Positions 42,922 through 50,260 of a DNA stretch of 64,000 bases are shown here, one piece after another. The translations under genes were made by a program, and so were the position numbers. Location of the stretch: assembly GCA_050942895.1 (NCBI GenBank), contig JBMNOE010000007.1, positions 56,210 to 120,209 on the forward strand. The letters run 5' to 3'. The stretch's first letter is position 1; every line of letters begins with the position of its first letter. Source of the stretch: JBNRMR01 sp050942895 (GTDB lineage Bacteria > Bacillota > Clostridia > Christensenellales > UBA1750). A model generated the notes under the pieces. It searched no databases. It was not told the origin of the DNA and saw only the letters and a program-made list of their open reading frames with translations.

Positions 42922-44175
42922 ATGCACAAATATGACAGATTTACCCTGGACAACGGCCTGAGGATAATTGCCCAGCCAATGCCTGCATTCAGATCCACCG
43001 CGATAGGCATATGGTTAAGGGCCGGCTCTGTGGACGAAACCGCCCAAAGCAACGGCTATTCTCATTTTATAGAGCATCTTCTGTTTAAGGGCACCCAGAG
43101 CCGCAGCGCCAAGGATCTCGCCGAGGAAATGGACCTTCTGGGCGGCCATGTGAACGCCTTCACTTCCAAGGAATGCACCTGCTTCCACGCAAAGGTGATG
43201 GACGAGCAGATATCCGACGCGCTGGAGCTGTTGAGCGACCTTGTTTTAAACGCGAAGTTTGACCCGGGCGACATAGAGAAAGAGAAGGGCGTGGTGCTGG
43301 AGGAAATCTCCATGGTGGAGGACAGCCCCGAGGATGTTGTGCACGATCTCATCGCCAGCGCAAACTTCGGCGAAACGCCCCTTTCCCGCACAATATTAGG
43401 CCCTGCCCAAAACATACAGGAAGTCACCCGCGAAAGCATTCTTGCCTACAAAGATAGCCTTTACAGCCCACATAACTGCGTCGTGTCGGTTGCAGGAAGC
43501 TACGACAAAGATGAGTTGCTAAGGCTTGTGGAAAGATATCTGGGCGGCTGGCAGGGCAGATCCGTTCCCGAGAGAAATCCCTTCAAGGGCGCAGAAAAAA
43601 GGCAGCTTTACAGGGAAAAGCCCATAGAGCAGGCTCATCTATGCCTGGGTTTTGACGGCATTCCCCAGGGAGACGACAGGGTCTATCCCCTTTCGATATT
43701 TAACAGCGTTTTCGGCGGAGGCATGTCCTCGCGCCTTTTCCAGAAGATACGCGAGGAGCAGGGCCTTGCCTACACCGTGTACAGCTATCCCTCCTCCTAT
43801 GTTGGGGTGGGCGTTTTCACCATATATGCCGGCACTTCCCCCAAAAACGTGCAGGCGGTTATCGACACTGTGGCGGCGGAAATTCAAAGCATCAAAAAGA
43901 GCGGCATAACCAAGGATGAGTTCGACAAGGCAAAAATTCAACTGAAGGGCGGCTATATACTTTCCCAGGAGAGCGCCGTCTCCAGGATGAACGCCATCGG
44001 CAGAAATGCGCTCATGCTGAACAGATTCACCACCGAGGAGGAAACCATCGGCAAAATTGAAGCCACCACAATGGATGATGTGATGGAGGTCATGGAGCTG
44101 CTGCTTTCATCGCCCATGAGCGCGGCCCTGATCGGTAACGGCTGCACTGCGAACTATTCCGTCCTTGCAAAATAA
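42922..44175 (+). CDS. M16 family zinc peptidase (YmxG/MlpA type)
   Basis: 417 residues, the size of the B. subtilis MlpA/YmxG processing-peptidase-like family that is conserved downstream of pnp. Inverted zinc motif HFIEH (His48, Glu51, His52) with the distal Glu in EEISMVEDSPEDVVHD. The second half has the glycine-rich FGGGMSSRLFQKIREEQGLAYTVYSY. Such proteases degrade peptides in the cytoplasm or process secreted proteins. Ordered as pnp then M16, as in Bacillus, but without ylxY between. Confidence 0.92.
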   Translation: MHKYDRFTLDNGLRIIAQPMPAFRSTAIGIWLRAGSVDETAQSNGYSHFIEHLLFKGTQSRSAKDLAEEMDLLGGHVNAFTSKECTCFHAKVMDEQISDALELLSDLVLNAKFDPGDIEKEKGVVLEEISMVEDSPEDVVHDLIASANFGETPLSRTILGPAQNIQEVTRESILAYKDSLYSPHNCVVSVAGSYDKDELLRLVERYLGGWQGRSVPERNPFKGAEKRQLYREKPIEQAHLCLGFDGIPQGDDRVYPLSIFNSVFGGGMSSRLFQKIREEQGLAYTVYSYPSSYVGVGVFTIYAGTSPKNVQAVIDTVAAEIQSIKKSGITKDEFDKAKIQLKGGYILSQESAVSRMNAIGRNALMLNRFTTEEETIGKIEATTMDDVMEVMELLLSSPMSAALIGNGCTANYSVLAK

Positions 44176-44211
44176 AAATATATGCCATAATGATATATAA
44201 GAGGAGAGAAC

Positions 44212-44607
44212 GTGAACAGGGAATATGAAAAGGTGAGGGAATTCCACCTTCGCTTTGGTTCGCCCCATGCCGATAGCCCCAAGCTTCTCGGCAGAGATCG
44301 GGTGAAAAAGCGCAGCGATTGGATGCGCGAGGAGATTGACGAACTGAACGAGGCTCAGGACATATACGAGCAGGCGGACGCCATGATCGACCTGATATAT
44401 TTTGCACTGGGCACTCTGGTGGAGATGGGCGTAAAGCCCGATGAGCTGTTCGATATCGTCCACGAAGCGAATATGTCAAAGCTTTTTGAGGATGGCACCG
44501 CCCATTCAAACCAAAGCACTAAGATAATAAAGCCCCCGAACTGGCAGGACCCAAAGCCGAAGCTGATCCGGGCCATAGACTCCATGAAAATCCCTGAGGA
44601 GAGCTAA
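44212..44607 (+). CDS. MazG-like nucleotide pyrophosphohydrolase
   Basis: 131 residues, GTG start with GAGGAG 7 bases upstream. The all-alpha NTP-PPase pattern is visible: REEIDELNEAQDIYEQADAMIDLIYFALGTLVEMG contains the EExxE and ExxD metal-binding residues, and FDIVHEANMSKL follows. This PRA-PH/MazG superfamily hydrolyses non-canonical NTPs or phosphoribosyl-ATP-like compounds. The substrate is unassigned. Next gene starts three bases after the stop. Confidence 0.8.
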   Translation: MNREYEKVREFHLRFGSPHADSPKLLGRDRVKKRSDWMREEIDELNEAQDIYEQADAMIDLIYFALGTLVEMGVKPDELFDIVHEANMSKLFEDGTAHSNQSTKIIKPPNWQDPKPKLIRAIDSMKIPEES

Positions 44608-44610
44608 GCC

Positions 44611-45543
44611 GTGAGCCATTCCTCCTCGCCGGCCTGTAAAAACATTGTTAAGGCCATTGAAAAAGACATCTTTGTGGCGAGCGGGTGCGCCATTACGGGC
44701 CTGCGCCTTTTGCGCGCCAAGGACGGCATCCATGTTTTTAAGGGCAGTCTTGATGGCCAGCGCTGCGTTTTCAAGTATTTTGAAACGACGGAGCATAGGC
44801 GGGAGATCGAAAACTACCGCATATTGCAAAGGCTGAAAGTTCCCACCATAAAAACTTTTGCTCTCGGGGAGAAATCCATCGCCATGGAGGATATCGACTT
44901 TTCGCATGAATGGCGGCTGGGCATCCCTGAGGACATGCAAAACATCAGCGTAGCAAAGGCATTGGCCAACTGGTATTTTATGCTCCATGAAAGAGGCGCA
45001 AACGCGCCGGAGCTGGACTGCCTTTACTGCGAATATGACGATGTGAATGAGGAAGGCGTCGAAAGCCTATGCCAAAAGCTGCCCCAGTCGGCTGAAACCT
45101 TCGGATATATTCAGGGAAACTTTGTAAGACTGAGGCAAATAATCGATTCGCCGGATCTCACGCTGGTCTACAACGATTTTTACTGGACCAATCTTGCAGC
45201 CCGAAAGGATGGCCAAAGCGCCATGATGTTCGACTATAATCTGCTGGGCAAAGGCTACCGCTATGGCGATATCCGAAATGTGCAAAGCTCTCTTTGCAAG
45301 AATGCCGCCGCTGCCTTCAAGGCGGAATATGACCGCCTTTATATGGGCCGCCATCGCTCCAGCCGTAGCGCCTCAGAAATGCTGGAGAAAAGGGTGGACG
45401 ATGTCGCCTCCTGCATTTTCACACTAATTTGCGCCTATAAAAAGGAGTCCTTTCCTTCCTGGGCAGAAAAATCCCGACAGCAGGCTCTAAACGGGGAGTT
45501 GCTCCTGAATGCAAAAAAGCTGCTAACTGATCAGCTTGCATAA
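44611..45543 (+). CDS. aminoglycoside-phosphotransferase-fold kinase
   Basis: 310 residues, GTG start following GAGGAGAGC. APH/choline-kinase-like fold: GQRCVFKYFE (ATP Lys), EIENYRIL (Glu of helix C), catalytic loop VYNDFYWTNL with Asp189 in place of HxDxxxxN (Tyr replaces His), and MFDYNLLGKG as the metal Asp. A C-terminal helical lid. Physiological substrates of such family members range from thiamine to sugars; no resistance role is implied. Probably co-transcribed with the MazG-like gene. Confidence 0.8.
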   Translation: MSHSSSPACKNIVKAIEKDIFVASGCAITGLRLLRAKDGIHVFKGSLDGQRCVFKYFETTEHRREIENYRILQRLKVPTIKTFALGEKSIAMEDIDFSHEWRLGIPEDMQNISVAKALANWYFMLHERGANAPELDCLYCEYDDVNEEGVESLCQKLPQSAETFGYIQGNFVRLRQIIDSPDLTLVYNDFYWTNLAARKDGQSAMMFDYNLLGKGYRYGDIRNVQSSLCKNAAAAFKAEYDRLYMGRHRSSRSASEMLEKRVDDVASCIFTLICAYKKESFPSWAEKSRQQALNGELLLNAKKLLTDQLA

Positions 45544-45558
45544 TTAGTCCAATAAGAA

Positions 45559-45586
45559 AAAAGACCGGGGCAATTCCCGGTCTTTT
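45559..45586. terminator. bidirectional terminator
   Basis: AAAAGACCGGG (45559-45569) and CCCGGTCTTTT (45576-45586) form a perfect 11-bp stem with A/T flanks on both sides. It serves the APH-like gene (+) and the kinase gene ending at 45585 (-), whose stop lies in the stem. Confidence 0.85.
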
Positions 45587-46670
45587 ATAATTCGAACTTA
45601 ATCGCAAAATCGCAGCTTTCTTGTATGTCCAGCGCCTCAAAATAGAAGTTCTCAAGGGGAATCCAGCGGTCAACGAAAATCTTGTGAAGCTCCGGACCGT
45701 TTCTTTTAAGAATGCGCCGGCTCTGCTCCTCCTCATCGATATCAACGAATACCTTGATATCATAGCTTCCCCTCAACTCGGGCCGCATGCTGTAAGAACC
45801 CTCCACAATCCTAAGGGGCGCCTCATCAATAGGAGGGATGCTCCTTTCACCCTCAAGCCTCATCAATGAGCAATCGAATACCCTGTATGAAAACCCCTGC
45901 GGACTTTTGAGCCCCGGCAGGACCTCATCAGCAAACCTTTCATAGTCCACATTCCCTCCCGGCTCCTCAAAGCGCTCTTTTGTGCGCTTTTCCAGCGGCA
46001 GAAAAAAGTCGTCCATTGCGATTGCGGCCGTACCTTCCTCTGCAAAGACCGTCCTTATCAGCTCCGCCAAAGTCGTCTTGCCACCCCCGCAGCGGCCGTC
46101 GATGGCCAAAACCGCAGAGCCTTTTTCTTTAAGTCTTTCGGCGATTGAGCAAAGCAGTGGCCAGGCGTGAACATACTTGCTCAGCACGATCCTGTACGCA
46201 GGAGAATATGCCCGCCTGTATACCTCGCTATGGCTGACAGGGGGATAGCCCATCTTATCGTATTCGGTCAAATAAGCAGCCAGCTCCTCTTGCGGGAAAA
46301 GAGGCCTCTCTCCCTCGCAGAGCCTCTGCAACTTGCCAAGCTTCTCGTCAAAGGAGGCCTTGCTGCCCTTTACGGCGTTGGCGCTCAATGCAAAAAGCTT
46401 GCTTATGAGCGGAAGTAAATGCTCCGGCGCAAGGGCGATGTCAAGCCGCGCTATCCCCCCGCCAATGTCCTCAAAGAGCCGTCGGCCCTTGAGATCAAGC
46501 CCCTTCAGGCTATGCCATTCTTCCTGAAGGCGCACAAAAACAGCTCTTTCATCAGGTATCATATGCCCGCCGCCGAATTCGCTCTGATATATCAGCTTCA
46601 CGGCATCGGTGATCTCCATCAAGGGGTATTTTTTTTTGTTTTCAAGCAGCAATCTTTGAATATCTGTCAT
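45585..46670 (-). CDS. P-loop kinase (uridine-kinase-like) with an unassigned N-terminal domain
   Basis: 361 residues. The C-terminal half (from about 185) is a uridine kinase/phosphoribulokinase-like domain: Walker A GRCGGGKT (192-199), IAMDDFFLP (substrate site), RIVEGSYSMRPEL and VFVDIDEEEQSRRILKRNG (lid). The N-terminal ~170 residues form a helical domain with GGGHM and FEDIGGGIARLD elements that I do not recognise. The start lies inside the end of the ECF transporter gene (29-base overlap) and lacks a strong ribosome site, so translation is probably coupled. A kinase trapping the imported compound is a reasonable inference. Confidence 0.75.
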   Translation of the reverse strand: MTDIQRLLLENKKKYPLMEITDAVKLIYQSEFGGGHMIPDERAVFVRLQEEWHSLKGLDLKGRRLFEDIGGGIARLDIALAPEHLLPLISKLFALSANAVKGSKASFDEKLGKLQRLCEGERPLFPQEELAAYLTEYDKMGYPPVSHSEVYRRAYSPAYRIVLSKYVHAWPLLCSIAERLKEKGSAVLAIDGRCGGGKTTLAELIRTVFAEEGTAAIAMDDFFLPLEKRTKERFEEPGGNVDYERFADEVLPGLKSPQGFSYRVFDCSLMRLEGERSIPPIDEAPLRIVEGSYSMRPELRGSYDIKVFVDIDEEEQSRRILKRNGPELHKIFVDRWIPLENFYFEALDIQESCDFAIKFEL

Positions 46671-47199
46671 TGTCTTTGATCAGGTTCGCCTTCTTAAGGG
46701 CGATAATTATCGGCGGGATAATTACTATGTGCAAAATGATTCCCGGGACCGCGTTCACGAATCCTCCGGCGATGAACATGGCCCATGTGAAGCCGCTCTC
46801 ACCGAGGCCGGCTATGATGACTCTGGCCGCGCCCCATACAAGGCGCCCCGCAAACATGGCGACTATCAGCGTCACATATATGAACAGGTTTTTCTTCGGC
46901 AAAAGCTTATATAGCATGCCCGTTAAAAAGCCGTAGGCAGCAAGCTCAAAGGCCATTGCAATGCCTGTGGGAAATATGGGCGGCATCCCAAAAAGAGCAA
47001 ATCTCAGCAGCGGCGACACAAAACCCACCACAAGGCCGTATGGCCAGCCGCATATGAAGCCGCACAAAAGCACGGGTATGTGCATCGGCGCAAGGGCGCT
47101 GCCTACCTGGGGGATTTGCCCCGTCAGAAGCGGGAGCACCATCGCAATCGCCAGAAAAAGGCCGGATAAAACCGTGTTTTTCACAAAGTTGTTTCTCAT
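46642..47199 (-). CDS. ECF transporter S component (substrate-binding membrane protein)
   Basis: 185 residues, six membrane segments. ATG 47199 with GGAGGGG upstream. The pattern LPLLTGQIPQVGSALAPMHIPVLLCGFICGWPYGLVVGF, with the RFALFGMPPIFPTGIAMAFELAAYGF segment, matches vitamin-type ECF S components. These share a common ATPase module encoded elsewhere in the genome. The substrate is not identified; the linked kinase suggests a phosphorylatable vitamin or nucleoside. A strong promoter and a 120-base structured leader precede it. Confidence 0.85.
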   Translation of the reverse strand: MRNNFVKNTVLSGLFLAIAMVLPLLTGQIPQVGSALAPMHIPVLLCGFICGWPYGLVVGFVSPLLRFALFGMPPIFPTGIAMAFELAAYGFLTGMLYKLLPKKNLFIYVTLIVAMFAGRLVWGAARVIIAGLGESGFTWAMFIAGGFVNAVPGIILHIVIIPPIIIALKKANLIKDNDRYSKIAA

Positions 47200-47320
47200 T
47201 TTCCCCTCCACAAAAATAAAAAGATATGCGTCTGTCTTCGGCCAGACCCATACCTTCATGGCATGATTATCAATTTTATATCATAAATGCGGCATCATGT
47301 GACGGCTTCGGCCAGTCTTT
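47200..47320 (-). promoter_or_regulatory. structured leader of the ECF S component gene, candidate riboswitch
   Basis: The leader holds two hairpins that share the loop sequence CTGGCCGAAG. The first (47317-47301) has a GGC-CGAA-GCC core extended by GAC/GTC; the second (47247-47230) is GTCTG/CAGAC. Between them CATGAT and ATCATG can pair. It matches no riboswitch class I can recall. On which ligand it might act is unknown. Confidence 0.45.
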
Positions 47321-47325
47321 GATCT

Positions 47326-47354
47326 ATTATAGCATATGCGCTGTTTCCGGTCAA
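47326..47354 (-). promoter_or_regulatory. strong sigmaA promoter of the ECF-kinase operon
   Basis: On the minus strand TTGACC (47354-47349), 17-base spacer, TATAAT (47331-47326). Confidence 0.8.
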
Positions 47355-47378
47355 TTTTATATCTCCAACCTACGCATC

Positions 47379-48011
47379 TTAGCCCTTTTCCATCTTTTCC
47401 GCCCTTTCTCCTTTTTCGCTCCTTAAAACCCAGTAGCCCCCGCCCCTGTTCACCGTTTCACAGTTTCCAAAGAGCTGCGACAAAAAAGCCTTCGCCGAAG
47501 GCGCGCCCTGCTTCTTGCGAATGACTATGTAAAGAGCGCCTCCGCTGTTCAAACGGTCATAGGCCTGCCTGAATATGCCGTATATCACCTGTTTGCCGGC
47601 GCGAATCGGCGGATTTGTGACGATTAAATCAAAAAGTCGATTCTCCGGCAGGGCCTTCATTCCGTCGCTTTCCAGCACCTGTGCGTTTTCGGCGCCGTTT
47701 AAAGCGATATTTTCGCCGCAAAGCCCCACCGCCCGGCGGTTTATGTCAAGCATAGTGATCTGCGCCAAGGGGTTCTCCCTGGCAAGAATTATGCCTATAG
47801 GGCCCCATCCGCAGCCGATATCCGCCACTTCTCCTTCCGCCAGCGCCAGGCTTTCCAGCAAAAGCCTGCTGCCCGGATCCAAATTATCTTTTGAGAAAAC
47901 ACCGCTTCCCGTGTAAAACGAATATCCCTTGCCGCGAAATTCCAGCTCGATTTTGATCTTGCTCTCCTTTGATGCGGGCTCATTAGTGTAATAATGGTCG
48001 CTCACTTTCAT
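47379..48011 (-). CDS. class I SAM-dependent methyltransferase, RsmC-like
   Basis: 210 residues from ATG 48011 (GGGAGG two bases before it; longer starts give an Arg-rich leader overlapping rsuA). MKVSDHYYTNEPASKE, then FEYRGKGYSFYT-like GKGYSFYTGSGVFSKDNLD, motif I VADIGCGWGPIGI and the N6-adenine/guanine-N2 type motif IVTNPPIRAG. This matches the widespread small RsmC/RlmG-like family that methylates guanines in rRNA; precise target uncertain. Follows rsuA by 55 bases on the same strand, so rRNA modification enzymes are clustered. Confidence 0.87.
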   Translation of the reverse strand: MKVSDHYYTNEPASKESKIKIELEFRGKGYSFYTGSGVFSKDNLDPGSRLLLESLALAEGEVADIGCGWGPIGIILARENPLAQITMLDINRRAVGLCGENIALNGAENAQVLESDGMKALPENRLFDLIVTNPPIRAGKQVIYGIFRQAYDRLNSGGALYIVIRKKQGAPSAKAFLSQLFGNCETVNRGGGYWVLRSEKGERAEKMEKG

Positions 48012-48066
48012 GTCCTCCCATATTTCGTCAGCGCTGATTCGCTCATATGATAAGCGGGCCAGAGGA

Positions 48067-48801
48067 TCAGCCTCTTTGCGTGCGCAGGTCAGAGCCCTGC
48101 CTCGTCCCTTCCACCGCCTTGTAAAGGGCATTAACTTCCTCAGGCAAAAGAGGCCGCCACTCCCCTTCCGCCAAGGAGCCGTCCAAGGCCACCTCTCCCA
48201 TCATTTCCCTGCGCAGAATTTCCACAGGCTTCCCCACCGCAGCAAACATCCTCTTCACCTGGTGGAACTTTCCCTCAGTCACAGTCAGCCTGGCTTTGCT
48301 GTCATCCAATATCTCAAGCCGAGCAGGCCTTGCGGTGAATTCCCCCAGCTCAAGGCCGGTTTCAAAGGCGGCAACATCCCCTTCGGTTAATACTCCGTTC
48401 ACCTTTGCCGTGTAAACTTTAGGTATACCCCATGAAGGCGATGTGAGCTTATGGTTCAGTTCGCCATCGGTAGTGAATATGAGCAGCCCCGTCACATCCT
48501 TGTCCAGCCTGCCCACAGGGGCGATACCTCTTTTCACGAAGACCGGATCTATAAGCTCCATAACCGTGGGGGCGCTTCTGTCCCTGGCGGCGGTGAGGAC
48601 TCCGGCGGGTTTGTTCAGCATCAGGTGCACATGCTCCTGATAGCGGATCTCGACGCCGTTTGCCGTCACCTTGCCCTTTACTTGTTGATCCTTCGAGACC
48701 ACGGCCGCACCGTCCATCAAAACCGCGCCCTTTCGGATGAGGGCTGCGGCCTCCTTGCGGCTGATGCCCAGAGAAAGCGAGAGATAGCGGTCGATGCGCA
48801 T
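48067..48801 (-). CDS. rsuA: 16S rRNA pseudouridine synthase, RsuA family
   Basis: 244 residues. An N-terminal S4 RNA-binding domain (RIDRYLSLSLGISRKEAAALIRKGAVLMDG) and the RsuA/RluB catalytic domain: LNKPAGVLTA, catalytic Asp100 in GRLDKDVTGLL, and KVYTAKV and GKFHQVKRMF near the end. Converts U516 (E. coli numbering) to pseudouridine in 16S rRNA. AGGAGG is spaced 8 bases from the ATG. Confidence 0.9.
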   Translation of the reverse strand: MRIDRYLSLSLGISRKEAAALIRKGAVLMDGAAVVSKDQQVKGKVTANGVEIRYQEHVHLMLNKPAGVLTAARDRSAPTVMELIDPVFVKRGIAPVGRLDKDVTGLLIFTTDGELNHKLTSPSWGIPKVYTAKVNGVLTEGDVAAFETGLELGEFTARPARLEILDDSKARLTVTEGKFHQVKRMFAAVGKPVEILRREMMGEVALDGSLAEGEWRPLLPEEVNALYKAVEGTRQGSDLRTQRG

Positions 48802-48973
48802 AAGGCAAACCTCCTGACGAGATGAAGATATATTTCGCCAAGGGAAAGGCTAAAACCTCTTTTGCACATATGCTAAGCATGTTTATCATCATTTTGCCCA
48901 TAACTATTGTTAGTCACCATAGGTTACGGGGCAGAGTGATCAGAAAATATTTTTACAGAAAGGAAGTGAATAC

Positions 48974-49663
48974 ATGCTGTTTTGGGATTGGACATTGATA
49001 ATAATATTACCCGCCATAATATTCGGTCTCATTGCCCAGAGCGGGATTCAAAGGACCTACGCAAAATATTCCCAGGTTTACTCCCGCTCGGGTTGGACTG
49101 CCGCACAGGTTGCCCGTGATCTTCTGGACAGAAACGGCCTTTACGACGTGCAGGTGCAGCGCACCGACCGCCCCGGCCTTTCAGACCACTACGACCCGCG
49201 GGCAAATGCGCTCCGGCTATCCCAGGGTGTTTATTCCTCCAGTTCGGTGGCGGCCATAGGCATCGCCGCCCACGAGGTGGGCCATGCGATTCAAAAAAGC
49301 CGCTCATACATTCCCCTGACCATAAGAAACTCCATACTGCCGGTAGTGCAAATAAGCAGTTTTGCGGCTTGGCCCCTGCTCTTCATCGGCCTCATACTCG
49401 CCAGCTACGATCTCGCCCTCCTGGGGGTAGCGCTGTTCGGCGCGACGGTTCTGTTTCAGCTTGTGACATTGCCCGTTGAGTTCAACGCCTCCAGCCGAGC
49501 GCTGGCTTCCATAAACGATATAGGATATCTGGAGCCGGACGAAACCCAGGGCGCAAAGAAGGTATTAGACGCCGCCGCGATGACATATGTGGCCGCAGCG
49601 CTGATGAGCGTCATGCAGCTTTTGCGATTTTTGACAATCGCTCAGGGTTCACGCCGCCGGTAA
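48974..49663 (+). CDS. YugP family zinc metallopeptidase, membrane-bound
   Basis: 229 residues. A membrane helix at 5-22, then the zincin motif HEVGH (His100, Glu101, His104). Two or three further membrane segments lie at about 120-165 (FAAWPLLFIGLILASYDLALLGVALFGATVLFQLV). Glu/Asp third ligand and the C-terminal LEPDETQGAKKVLDAAAMTYVAAALMSV segment are typical of YugP (PF04298). Function in the cell is unknown. AAAGGAAG precedes the ATG. Confidence 0.9.
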   Translation: MLFWDWTLIIILPAIIFGLIAQSGIQRTYAKYSQVYSRSGWTAAQVARDLLDRNGLYDVQVQRTDRPGLSDHYDPRANALRLSQGVYSSSSVAAIGIAAHEVGHAIQKSRSYIPLTIRNSILPVVQISSFAAWPLLFIGLILASYDLALLGVALFGATVLFQLVTLPVEFNASSRALASINDIGYLEPDETQGAKKVLDAAAMTYVAAALMSVMQLLRFLTIAQGSRRR

Positions 49664-49690
49664 TGCTACACCATTAAGAAAGAGGCAGCC

Positions 49691-50149
49691 ATGCAAGAAA
49701 AATTCCTTATTCGAAAAGCCCGCGCCACAGACGCCGAAGCCCTGCATCAGCTTTATTCCCGCCACCTGGCGCAGTCTCCTCCCCCGGAGAAGGATGATAT
49801 GGCGAAGAGGCGGCAGCTCATCGAGGGCTTTTACGCCGATGAAAATTATCATCTGCTGGTGGGCGAAATAGATGGAAATGTGGTGTCGTCCGTCACCGTT
49901 GTGGTAGTGAACAACCTGACCCATGGGCTGCGGCCGTATGCCGTCATCGAAAATGTAGTCACCCATTCGGGCTTTCGAGGCAGAGGCTTTGCATCCAGAC
50001 TGCTGGGCCGCGCCTGTGTGATCGCCAAGGAAAGAAACTGCTACAAGGCCATGCTCATGACCGGCGCCAAGGACGAGGCAACCCTGCGCTTCTATGAAAG
50101 GGCGGGCTTCACAAGGGAGACAAAAACCGCCTTTGACAAACGCCTTTAG
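49691..50149 (+). CDS. GNAT family N-acetyltransferase
   Basis: 152 residues. KAAR-type N-terminal IRKARATDAEALHQLYSRH, and the acetyl-CoA-binding motif A ENVVTHSGFRGRGFASRLLGRAC. C-terminal EATLRFYERAGFTRETKTAF is motif B. Substrate unknown. Lies 27 bases after yugP on the same strand and ends before a bidirectional terminator. Confidence 0.88.
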   Translation: MQEKFLIRKARATDAEALHQLYSRHLAQSPPPEKDDMAKRRQLIEGFYADENYHLLVGEIDGNVVSSVTVVVVNNLTHGLRPYAVIENVVTHSGFRGRGFASRLLGRACVIAKERNCYKAMLMTGAKDEATLRFYERAGFTRETKTAFDKRL

Positions 50150-50170
50150 AGCCACAGGCGCTGGAGGGAG

Positions 50171-50204
50171 AAAAAACCCGCAGCTAAATTGCTGCGGGTT
50201 TTTT
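50171..50204. terminator. bidirectional terminator
   Basis: AAAAAACCCGCAGC (50171-50184) pairs perfectly with GCTGCGGGTTTTTT (50191-50204). It stops the GNAT transcript on plus and, 57 bases on, the long minus-strand gene ending at 50261. Confidence 0.9.
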
Positions 50205-50260
50205 CGTGGGTGGGTGGGGCCCTCCCAGAGCTTTACCTCTCCCTGCAAACTTCCCTGCGA

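Noticed and set aside
44611..45543. Aminoglycoside resistance gene
   Set aside because: The fold is that of APH, but the catalytic loop differs and the gene stands with housekeeping genes, so no resistance is implied.
47200..47259. 20-residue N-terminal extension of the ECF S component
   Set aside because: The longer start has no ribosome site; GGAGGGG is positioned for 47199, and the sequence is better explained as structured leader.
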